A stretch of DNA of 64,000 bases, from positions 1,225,017 through 1,289,016 of the forward strand of contig NZ_JXBK01000001.1 of NCBI RefSeq assembly GCF_000816495.1. The letters run 5' to 3'. How positions within the stretch are numbered: the stretch's first letter is position 1; each line of letters opens with the position of its first letter. The stretch is from Acinetobacter harbinensis. GTDB lineage: Bacteria; Pseudomonadota; Gammaproteobacteria; Pseudomonadales; Moraxellaceae. The translations under genes were made by a program, and so were the position numbers. This document shows positions 1-9,100 of this stretch, piece by piece. The notes beneath the pieces are model-generated. The model ran no database searches. It was not told where the DNA came from and was given only the letters and a program-made list of their open reading frames with translations.

Positions 1-1
1 T

Positions 2-979
2 ATGCAAAATGGACAGGTGCAATTGCTGAATCAGCACGGGAAAATCTTGGCGACGTATGCGCTGCAAGTTGCTGCTTTTAGCCAAGAGAAAGCGCTGATG
101 CTGGCGGAGATTTATTTTAAAAATAATCTATGGCGCCTTGCTGCAATTGGGCAAGGTTTTAATGGTGGATTAAAAGCCTTGGTGCAATATTTTGGTGCTG
201 AGGTTGCGCAAGATCAATCCTCAATACCATCCACACCTGTTTCAACATTGGATTTAAAGAAAAAAGTAGTTTTAGATAAAGTCGAAAAAGCAGCACCTTA
301 TTTAATGGATTTGACCAAAAAATCACTGCTGAGTTTAGAAAAGCACAATTTGCTCAATGTTAAAGCTCGTGTGGCGTTAATACTGGATTATTCTGGGTCG
401 ATGTCGCAACAATATAAACGCGGTGATGTACAAAAAGTCATCGAGCGTATTATGCCTTTGGCACTCAATTTTGATGATGATGGCTGTTTTGAATGTTGGG
501 CATTTGCAGAAAAAGCCTTGCGTTTACCAGATGTAAATTTAGAGAATTTAGCAGATTATATCAGCTCGAAAAAAACTGGCTATAAAACGTGGAAGGCCGG
601 TGCAGGCTATAACAATGAGCCCGCTGTTTTAGCAGCAGTCCTAGATTATTTTATCAAACAAAGCCCATCGACCTTACCAGTTTATATTATTTTTATCTCG
701 GATGGGGGCGTGTCAGAAGCCGGAAAAATTAAAAAAATCTTGCAAGCGGCATCTTCACAACCAATATTTTGGCAATTTGTCGGCATTGGCGGTCGTAATT
801 ATGGGCTGTTAGAGAAACTCGATACGATGGAGGGGCGTGTGGTCGATAATTGTAATTTTTTTCAAATCGATCATATTGACAGTATGTCGGAAGCAACTTT
901 ATATGATTTGTTGCTGCAAGAATTTCCAATTTGGCTCAAAGAAGCCACGCATAAAAATATTTTAAGAGGATCGGTATAG
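2..979 (+). CDS. TerD-domain/VWA fusion protein, 5'-truncated by window edge
   Basis: The first ~60 residues match the end of a TerD domain (the 'GQGFNGGLKAL' stretch is typical), and the rest is a von Willebrand A domain with the MIDAS motif DYSGS at about residues 129–133. This is the TerF-like layout of the tellurium/stress-response families. The visible ATG at base 2 falls inside the TerD fold, so the true start probably lies upstream of the window. Two bases separate it from the next gene, so it is co-transcribed with the AIM24 and TerD genes. VWA proteins of this type are thought to act as metal-dependent adaptors; no substrate can be read from the sequence. Confidence 0.8.
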   Translation: MQNGQVQLLNQHGKILATYALQVAAFSQEKALMLAEIYFKNNLWRLAAIGQGFNGGLKALVQYFGAEVAQDQSSIPSTPVSTLDLKKKVVLDKVEKAAPYLMDLTKKSLLSLEKHNLLNVKARVALILDYSGSMSQQYKRGDVQKVIERIMPLALNFDDDGCFECWAFAEKALRLPDVNLENLADYISSKKTGYKTWKAGAGYNNEPAVLAAVLDYFIKQSPSTLPVYIIFISDGGVSEAGKIKKILQAASSQPIFWQFVGIGGRNYGLLEKLDTMEGRVVDNCNFFQIDHIDSMSEATLYDLLLQEFPIWLKEATHKNILRGSV

Positions 980-981
980 TC

Positions 982-1704
982 ATGGCTGAATTTAACTTGG
1001 TGGGTAGTCCAGAACCTTTTTTACATGTCAGTATGAAACAAGGTGAATCGATTTATTGCGAATCCGATGCCATGGTGATGGTAGAGCAAAACCTTGAAGT
1101 GAGCGGTAAATTGCGTGGCGGAATTTTCCAAGCCTTTATGCGTAAATTTACCTCGGGTGAATCGTTATTTCAGCAACAAATTAAAGCCAGTCGCGGTGCC
1201 GGTGAATGTTTGTTATCGCCCAATTTAGATGGCGATATGCAAATTCTGGAAGTAGGCCAGCGTCAGTATATTTTATCCGATGGCTCTTTTGTGGCCGCAA
1301 CCGAGCAAACCGTGATTAAAGCCAAAGTGCAAAGTAATATTGGTGGGGCTTTATTTGGGGGTACGGGTGGTTTTGTGGTGATGGAAACCGGTGGGCAGGG
1401 TCAAGTCTGTATTTCCGGTAGCGGCACTTTGTTGGAGCTGGATATTACGCCAGAGCAAGGCGAGGTCACCATTGATAACGGCCACGTCACGGCATGGGAT
1501 GCCTCTTTAAATTATAATATTGGTATTCCCAATTCAGGCACTGGCGGCTTTGTCGGGAATATCTTCAATAGTTTTACAAGTGGTGAAGGGTTGGTGATTA
1601 AGTTTCGCGGACACGGCAAAGTGATTGTTTGTTCGCGTAATCGTGCCAGTTATTTACAATGGTTAGCGACTGCTTTAGGTCGTGGTGGTTCAAATTCAAA
1701 CTGA
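982..1704 (+). CDS. AIM24 / TIGR00266 family protein
   Basis: A 240-residue, glycine-rich, beta-strand protein without signal peptide or membrane segment, recognisable as the AIM24 (TIGR00266) family. It has the repeated 'GGTGGFV' turns and a C-terminal 'GEGLVIKFRGHGKVIV' segment. Members are often found beside TerD genes in bacteria and their biochemical role is unknown. The start is the ATG two bases after the preceding stop. Its place between two TerD-domain genes suggests a role in the same stress-response module; that is inference from context. Confidence 0.8.
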   Translation: MAEFNLVGSPEPFLHVSMKQGESIYCESDAMVMVEQNLEVSGKLRGGIFQAFMRKFTSGESLFQQQIKASRGAGECLLSPNLDGDMQILEVGQRQYILSDGSFVAATEQTVIKAKVQSNIGGALFGGTGGFVVMETGGQGQVCISGSGTLLELDITPEQGEVTIDNGHVTAWDASLNYNIGIPNSGTGGFVGNIFNSFTSGEGLVIKFRGHGKVIVCSRNRASYLQWLATALGRGGSNSN

Positions 1705-1716
1705 GGGAAATGAGAG

Positions 1717-2301
1717 ATGGGCATTAGTTTAGTTAAAGGGCAGAAAATTTCGCTAGAAAAGAGTGATGGTTCATCTTTAAGCAAAATCTTCTTGGGTGCC
1801 GGCTGGGATGTTGCAAAAAAAGGCGGTTTATTTGGCATGTTTGGCGGCGGTGACGGCTCTATCGATCTAGATGCATCAGCGATTCTCTTTGATGAGAACA
1901 ACAACGTGGTTGATAATGTTTGGTTTGCTCAATTGAAAAGCCGTGACGGCAGTATCCAGCACTCTGGTGATAACCGTACTGGTGATGGTGATGGTGATGA
2001 TGAAGCCATTCATGTTGATTTGACGAAAGTTCCCAGCCAAGTAAAATCGATTGTATTTACCATTAGTAGCTTCCGCGGACAAACCTTTGCCAAAGTTGAA
2101 AATGCCTACTGCCGCTTGGTGGATGCAACCAGTAATACTGAAATTGCAAAATATAATTTATCCGCTAAAGGTGATTTTACTGCCTTAATTATTGCCAAAG
2201 TATACCGCCATAATGGCGCATGGAAAATGTCAGCCTTGGGTGAAGCCTGTAATGGTAAAACCATTCAGGAAATGATTCCGGCGATTTTACCGGTGTTATA
2301 A
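1717..2301 (+). CDS. TerD family protein
   Basis: A 194-residue single-domain TerD protein (TerD/TerE/TerZ/CABP family). The acidic calcium-binding segments are visible: 'SIDLDASAILFDENNN' near residue 50 and an Asp/Gly-rich 'DNRTGDGDGDDE' near residue 90. TerD proteins bind calcium and belong to tellurite and general envelope-stress resistance modules. A purine-rich stretch (GAGGGAAATGAGAG) lies just before the ATG. It is the last gene of the cluster, followed 22 bases later by a strong terminator hairpin. No terC-like membrane gene is in view, so tellurite resistance itself cannot be claimed. Confidence 0.88.
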   Translation: MGISLVKGQKISLEKSDGSSLSKIFLGAGWDVAKKGGLFGMFGGGDGSIDLDASAILFDENNNVVDNVWFAQLKSRDGSIQHSGDNRTGDGDGDDEAIHVDLTKVPSQVKSIVFTISSFRGQTFAKVENAYCRLVDATSNTEIAKYNLSAKGDFTALIIAKVYRHNGAWKMSALGEACNGKTIQEMIPAILPVL

Positions 2302-2322
2302 AAGTGTAAGAGTGCAATACAT

Positions 2323-2362
2323 AAAGCCTGATGAATGCATGGTTTGTTTCATCAGGCTTTTT
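2323..2362 (+). terminator. Rho-independent terminator of the Ter-like cluster
   Basis: A perfect 13-bp stem (2323–2335 with 2348–2360), a 12-base loop and a T run at the end of the 3' arm. It separates the Ter-like genes from the type VI secretion genes downstream. Confidence 0.85.
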
Positions 2363-2552
2363 AATCAGCATGAGTTGCTATTAGGCTTTATTTTGATCGA
2401 GTATTTTTGTGCGTTAGGTCAATCAATAGCGCATAAATGGCTTCTATTTTGCTTGAATAACGATTTGCTACAGAGCCATAGTGGCTGCGCCCTAGACGAA
2501 GATGCGCTTTATTTGTAGAATACGCCGCAGTGTATAACTACTAAAAGAACGC

Positions 2553-5500
2553 ATGATTAACAATATTTATTCTGCATTAGAACAACTTGGGTTGACCGCA
2601 CACAAACGTGCGCTGCATATACAATTTTCAAACGCATCCTTAAATGCACAGCTGTTCCTGCAACGCGTTGAGGGTCAGCATGCGCTCAATCAAGGTTTAA
2701 GCGCCACGCTGATCTGTTTATCGACCAATCCCTTCATTGCATTAAAACAATTTATTGGCAGCCAAGTTGCGGTGGATAGTGTCACCGATCAAGGCACGCT
2801 CAGTCGCATGAGCGGCATCATCACCCAAGCCGATATCGGCGCCAGTGATGGCGCTTTGACAATTTATCGCTTGACCTTAGAAGACCCGAGCAGTTTATTT
2901 AAACAGCGCCGCAATTCCCGCGTCTTTATGAATAAATCTGTGGTCGATGTGGTCGATCTGTTATTTCGTGAATGGCAGGACAAAAGCCCCTTATTGGCTG
3001 CCAGTTTAAGTTTAGATCACAGTGGACTTACCCAAGACTACGATATTCGTCCCTTTATCATGCAGGCCGCTGAAAGTGATTTTGACTTTATCACCCGACT
3101 GCTGCGCAGTGAAGGCATCAACTGGCTGATTGATGAAGCTGAGCTGACGGTTGCGGATGCATCGGCGCAGATTCAAGCGCAGAAACTTCGCCTGATTGAT
3201 GACAATAACCAATATTCAGCCTTAGCGCGTCGAAACATTCGTTTTCATCGCAGCAGCGCCAGCGAACAAAGCGACAGCATCACCAGTTTGATCGGGCAAC
3301 GTGTCTTACAACCCAGTGCAGTGCATGTACAGCGTTGGCAAGCCGATGTCTTAGAGACTGAAGAAGGTTCCGGCAGTGTACACAGCACACACAGCCAAAG
3401 TGAGCACTTCGACAATGCCAGTTTGGGCTTAGAGCAAGCTTGGCATTTCTCACCGGCTTGGATGCAAGACCTCAATGGCGAGGATGGCGCCACTGCCTCG
3501 GGTAATCATCAAATTGAAACATTGAATCAACACCTCAGCCATTACTACGCCTTACAAGCCAAACAGTTTATTGCCAATTCCACGGTACGTGATACGCAAG
3601 TCGGTTATTGGTTTGAACTGAATGAACATCCGGAAATAGATCAACATACGGGTGCGGACAAAGAATTTCTGATCACCAGCAAAACCTTTTACAACCAAAA
3701 CAATCTGCCCAAAGACGTAACTGAGCAAGTCAATCAACTGCTTGCGCAAAGCCATTGGCAGCATCAACGTCAGAGCAGCAGTACTTCTATCGCTAGCATC
3801 ACATCACAACAGAGCGATGAACGTCAAGGCAATTGCTTAACCTTACAACGTCGCAGCATCCACACTGTGCCCGAATACCATCCACTACAGCATCGCCCTG
3901 CGGCGACGCCGCAACGTGCCAAAGTGGTCGGTCCAAGTGGTGAAGAAATTCACGTCGATGCCTGGGGCCGGATTAAAGTCCGCTTCTTGTTTACCCGTAG
4001 CGATGATCATGCACATGATGGTGGCGCCGGTGCCAACGATAATGACACCGACTCGGCTTGGGTAGATGTGCTGACTCCGTGGGCCGGTGAAGGCTATGGC
4101 GCACGCTTCTTACCACGTGTAGATGAAATTGTGGTGATTGATTTCTTTGATGGCAATATTGACCGGCCGTTTGTGCTGGGACGTATTCATGAGGCACAGC
4201 GCTCACCGACCCAGTTCGATGCCAAAGGTCAACTACCCGAGACGAAAAAACTGGCCGGCATTCGCTCTAAAGAAATCGGCGGAGCGGGCTATAACCAACT
4301 CAGATTCGATGACAGCACAGGCCAAATCAGCAGCCAATTACAAAGCAGCCATGCTGCCAGCCAATTAAACTTGGGCAATCTCAGTCATCCCAAAGAGAGC
4401 CAGACCAGTGATGGGCGCGGTGAAGGCTTTGAACTGCGCACGGATCAATGGGGAGCACTACGTGCCGGCCAAGGCTTATTACTGTCGACTTATAAACAAG
4501 CGCAAGCCCAAGGCCAGCATTTGGATGCTGAAGTGGCGAAAAAACAGCTGGAAGGCAGTGAAAGTCATGCCAAAAGCTTAAGTGATATAGCCAAGAACCA
4601 ACACACCGATGAGATTGAATCGGTTGAACAACTAAAAGCATTTGCACAGCAGATTGAACAAGATATGGCAAAGTTTAAAAAAGCCATGCTACTGCTAAAT
4701 TCACCGGAAGGCATTGGATTAAGTACCGCTGAAGATATTCATTTATCCGCGGATGGGCAAATTAATCACATTGCAGGCGATAGTATTAATCTGAGCACAC
4801 AAAAGAATTTAATCGCACATGCACAAAGTAAGATTAGTTTATTTGCAGCCCAAGAGGGCGCGCGATTGTATGCCGGTAAGGGTAAAGTAGAGATTCAAGC
4901 GCAAAGTGATGGTGCAGATTTAATTGCACGTAAAGGCATTCAAATTATTTCAACCGAAGACCGCATTGAAATCACCAGTCCTAAAGAAATTGTACTGACT
5001 GCAGGTGGTTCTCAGTTAAAAATTAATAGCTCAGGCATATTCCCAAAGACTGGTGGGAAGTTTGAGGTCAAGGCAGGGCAGCATGTTTTTACACCAGGTG
5101 CAAGTATCAGTAAATCCATGCAATTACCTGAGGCTAAACCGCTGAAAGGTGCTTTAGAATTATTAAAAAGTTATGGCGGACAAGATTTCTTTAAACAAAC
5201 GGGTTTTAAAGTTTTGGATTCGTTGGGCAAACAAGTTACTGGAAAATTAGATGGAAATGGTTTTGCGGCCATTACCGGTATTGCTCCAGGACCTGCAAAA
5301 GTTGAGTTTGAAAAAGATTTACGAAGTGCATGGGATCAAGGCAGTCATTTTGTCGCTCGTGATTACACGTGGACGGATCAAGTGGTGAATAGCGCAGCGG
5401 GATTTGCGCAAAATGCATTAACTTCATTGGGACAAAATATGATGTCTCAACTTAAAAATAATTTATTTTCCTTAAATGGCGATAGCTTAAAAAATATAGG

Positions 5501-6095
5501 TAAAAATGCTTTACAAGATTTAGGTCAGCAAACCTTTGGACAGCTTAAAGAGCAGGCCACCAATCGTGCATTGGGTGGTATTTCATCCCAGTTAAATCTG
5601 AATTTATCGCCGCAACAATTGATGAGTGTTGGCCAAATGGTCAGCAATCCAAATCAGTCGGTTAAAGCTATCCAAGAACAAGGAATTGATTTTTTTAAGG
5701 ATCAAGCCTCGGCCATGTTGCAAAAAGGTAACAGCTCTTCATCCATGCCAGTTTCTAATACTTTTGTTGATAAAAACTCTCCAGTGGTCGTGACAGATAA
5801 TTTTATTGATCAAAAATATTATCAATCGAGTAGCTTAACTTATACAGAAACTACGCGTGCTAGGTCTTCAAAAAACACGCCCGTATTTCAAACAGCAAGT
5901 AGCAGCAGTACAGACGCTAATTCTTCATTACAGAAAGCGAAAATCACTGAAAAACCAATCGGTACAGTGCCGGTCAATGAGCATTTTATTAGCCAAAGTA
6001 TTTATGAAACTCGAAATTTAACTATTAAAGAAACTACACGTGAAGTATCACAGGATAATAATCCAGCTTTGAGTGCACGTAATACGCCTAAATAG
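2553..6095 (+). CDS. vgrG: VgrG spike protein with long C-terminal extension
   Basis: VgrG trimers form the tip of the type VI secretion tube and carry effectors. Domains seen: gp27-like baseplate region to about residue 440; the gp5-type OB fold near 457–560 ('DAWGRIKVRFLF', 'YGARFLPRVDEIVV'); a DUF2345 beta-helix near 720–850; then an unusual extension of some 330 residues. That extension holds Asn/Gln-rich helical sequence (about 950–1060) and two copies of a short motif (F1084 and F1145 copies, 'NLTIKETTRE' in the second). No enzyme signature is recognised in the extension, which may be an adaptor for the Rhs protein encoded 71 bases downstream. The other T6SS structural genes are not in the window. 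Confidence 0.93.
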   Translation: MINNIYSALEQLGLTAHKRALHIQFSNASLNAQLFLQRVEGQHALNQGLSATLICLSTNPFIALKQFIGSQVAVDSVTDQGTLSRMSGIITQADIGASDGALTIYRLTLEDPSSLFKQRRNSRVFMNKSVVDVVDLLFREWQDKSPLLAASLSLDHSGLTQDYDIRPFIMQAAESDFDFITRLLRSEGINWLIDEAELTVADASAQIQAQKLRLIDDNNQYSALARRNIRFHRSSASEQSDSITSLIGQRVLQPSAVHVQRWQADVLETEEGSGSVHSTHSQSEHFDNASLGLEQAWHFSPAWMQDLNGEDGATASGNHQIETLNQHLSHYYALQAKQFIANSTVRDTQVGYWFELNEHPEIDQHTGADKEFLITSKTFYNQNNLPKDVTEQVNQLLAQSHWQHQRQSSSTSIASITSQQSDERQGNCLTLQRRSIHTVPEYHPLQHRPAATPQRAKVVGPSGEEIHVDAWGRIKVRFLFTRSDDHAHDGGAGANDNDTDSAWVDVLTPWAGEGYGARFLPRVDEIVVIDFFDGNIDRPFVLGRIHEAQRSPTQFDAKGQLPETKKLAGIRSKEIGGAGYNQLRFDDSTGQISSQLQSSHAASQLNLGNLSHPKESQTSDGRGEGFELRTDQWGALRAGQGLLLSTYKQAQAQGQHLDAEVAKKQLEGSESHAKSLSDIAKNQHTDEIESVEQLKAFAQQIEQDMAKFKKAMLLLNSPEGIGLSTAEDIHLSADGQINHIAGDSINLSTQKNLIAHAQSKISLFAAQEGARLYAGKGKVEIQAQSDGADLIARKGIQIISTEDRIEITSPKEIVLTAGGSQLKINSSGIFPKTGGKFEVKAGQHVFTPGASISKSMQLPEAKPLKGALELLKSYGGQDFFKQTGFKVLDSLGKQVTGKLDGNGFAAITGIAPGPAKVEFEKDLRSAWDQGSHFVARDYTWTDQVVNSAAGFAQNALTSLGQNMMSQLKNNLFSLNGDSLKNIGKNALQDLGQQTFGQLKEQATNRALGGISSQLNLNLSPQQLMSVGQMVSNPNQSVKAIQEQGIDFFKDQASAMLQKGNSSSSMPVSNTFVDKNSPVVVTDNFIDQKYYQSSSLTYTETTRARSSKNTPVFQTASSSSTDANSSLQKAKITEKPIGTVPVNEHFISQSIYETRNLTIKETTREVSQDNNPALSARNTPK

Positions 6096-6166
6096 ATATT
6101 GGCTGAATACGTATTATGGCAATTGAATAAAACAGTAAAAAATAAATTTAAAGGTTTGAATCTTAA

Positions 6167-9100
6167 ATGACGACAGTAAGTACACAACAACAAAGTTCAA
6201 CAGAACAATTTAATCAAAACCAGCCATCTGCAGTAGAGCTGGCGGTTTTTAATTTAAGTAGTGTTACCCATTTAGCCGATCATCAAATTATTGCGCATCA
6301 AGTTCAAAAATACTTACAAGTCTGTGGGAATACCAGTCTTCAACAGCTACAAAGTGCTGCCAGTGTTGTAACGATAGCTAATATTTTTGCATTAACAGGG
6401 AGCGTTTTAGACTTACTTTTATTTGCCACTGAACAAAAAAAGGCAGATGCAGGTATTCAGCAAGCGGCTTTATTGAGTATGAATCTAATTGGACTGTGTG
6501 CAGAACCAAATCATGAAGCACATGCGCGGATCGCTTTACGTCCCATGCTGGGTTTAATGGCTCAGTGTTTATATCCAGTCGACGGTAAAATTAAAAATAG
6601 TGATATTCGGCGTTTAGAATTACATTTAAATGCCATGATTGCAGGGGATTTAGAGCAATTCTTAAAAGAGACTCAAGCTAAACTTGCGACATTACTTTCG
6701 GAGGCAAGCACTTTAGGCATCACTATTTTAAAAAGCTTTGCCGCGTCTGCACCAACTACAGTGCCAATAGTCGCTCTCTCTGCTGGAGCCACTGCGGAAA
6801 AACGTGACCCTAAAGAAAATTTTCTAAATTGGGCTACACCGCTAATTGATTTGATTGCTGCACCTGCGCAAGCAGATATGAGCTCTAAGTTAACGCCACA
6901 AGCCAATTCCAGATTACAAACAGAAGTTACTCAAGCGTTAACGGTATTGGCAACGACTATTCAACAGCAGGCCAATGCAGGACAAAAATATACACTGGCT
7001 TGGTTACTACAAGAAACATTAAAAGCACTTAAATCACAAGCGAATAAAGCCAATGCCAGTGTTCCTGCCAACCAAACGGGTGAACATGAGCAGCATCTTC
7101 AAGGGGATATTCTAGAGTTTGTCACATTACAGGCCGATGCTTTAAAGGCGCCGCCTTGTGAAGGCGCTGATTCTCAATCCGGAAGAAGTATTAGCTACTC
7201 AATTGGTGCAGAACGAGTAAATCATGCAGATTTCTACTTACCTAAAGTAGATTTTGCATTTAGTCGGCAATACAACTCACAAATGAATGAATTTGACCAG
7301 AGTATGATGGGCGCACGTTGGATGATGCCATTTTCTAATCTAATCATCCAAAATAAAAATGGTTACTTATTTATTGATGGAAAAGGGCGAAAGCATCAAT
7401 TACCCGCATCTATTCTTAATGAGGCTTATCAAGTACCTTATGAAGGTTTTATGATTCAACCGCTTCAAAACAGCGACTTAATGTTAAATTTTGGAGGAGA
7501 CTGGAATTTTCAATTTCATAGCTTTAATGCTGGAAAGCACTACCATTTGATTCAGCAATTTAATGGTCAAACCAATGAAAAAGTTGTTCTGAGCTATTTA
7601 TTATTTGAACAATTTGCATATCTACAAGCAGTTGATTTTAAATTGAAGCGTGGCAAAAATAGTCTTAAATTTGCCTTTAATGATCAAGCCAAAATTATTG
7701 CAGCCTTTGTCGATGAACAACCACAGCCTTTGGCACGTTATGAATATGATTTACAGGGCAACTTGATTCAAGCGATTGACCAAAATGGGCATACACGTCG
7801 TTATGAATATAACAATGCACATCAATTAACCCGTTATACCGATCGTACTGGACGTGGGCAAAATGTTCGCTATGAGTCGATTGAACCGAAAGCCAAAGCC
7901 ATTGCAGAGTGGGCCGATGATGGCAGTTTTAAAACCCGTTTAGAATGGCATCCGCGTCTGCGCCAAGTGGCGGTGTATGATGCTTATGATGTTCCGACCT
8001 ATTATTATTTTGACCTTGATGGTTTTACTTATCGTACGCGTTTGGCCGATGGACGAGAGTCATGGTTATCGCGTGACAGTCAAAAACGCATTACTCGACA
8101 AATTGATTTTGCAGGTTTTGAAACAGAGCAAGTTTATAATGATCAAGATCAATTAATTAAAATCATCCAACCGAATGGTGGAATCATTCGTTTTGCTTAT
8201 GATGATCAAGGTAACTTAACTGAAACTAAAGATCCTGAAGGCAATATCTGGAAAAAAGAATATGACACTAAGGGTAATGTTATTAAAGAAATTAATCCGT
8301 TGGGTCATATTACGCAGTATAAATATAACAATGATAATCAAATTATTGAAGTGATTGATGCTAAAGGTGGCTCTAAAAAGCTGCAATATAACGATTTGGG
8401 GCAAATGATTGCGTATACCGATTGTTCAGGCAAAAGCAGTGCTTGGCATTATGATGAAGCAGGTACATTAATAGCTAAAGGCTCTGCTGATACTCAACAG
8501 GTTCGATATATTTACAGTACTCAAGGTCAAGACCAAGGGCAACTCCAAGCCGTTATTTATCCTGATGGATTAAAAGAACAATTTGAATATGATGAAGAAG
8601 GGCGTTTGCTAAAGCATACCGATACTAAGGGATTGAATACTGAGTATCAATACAATGCAGTTGGCTTGCTTGAAAAACGAATAGATGCCAATCAGCACCA
8701 AATTGGTTATCAGTGGGATAAACAAGGTCGCATTGAAAAACTCATCAATCAAAATCATGCAGAATACCGATTCGATTATAATCGTTATGGGCAACTTATC
8801 CGAGAGCAGGCTTTTGATGGTGAAGAAAAGCATTTTAGTTACGGCGATAACGGGCAACTGTTACAAATTCGTCAACCGAATATTTTAACTAAATTTGCTT
8901 ATCATACGGGTGGAAAAATTGCCTCAAAGACCTATACCCATCTACAAACACAGCATAGCCAAACCGAAGTCTTTGAATACAATTTAAATAATCAATTGAG
9001 TAAGGTGAGTAATTCAGAAAGCCAAATTGATTTTTATCGAAATCAATTGGGGCAATTAGTACGAGAACACCAACACTATAAATTAGCGCATCTCACGCCA

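Noticed and set aside
2312..2518. 68-codon ORF after the TerD gene
   Set aside because: It runs through the terminator hairpin and has no ribosome-binding site or recognisable relatives.
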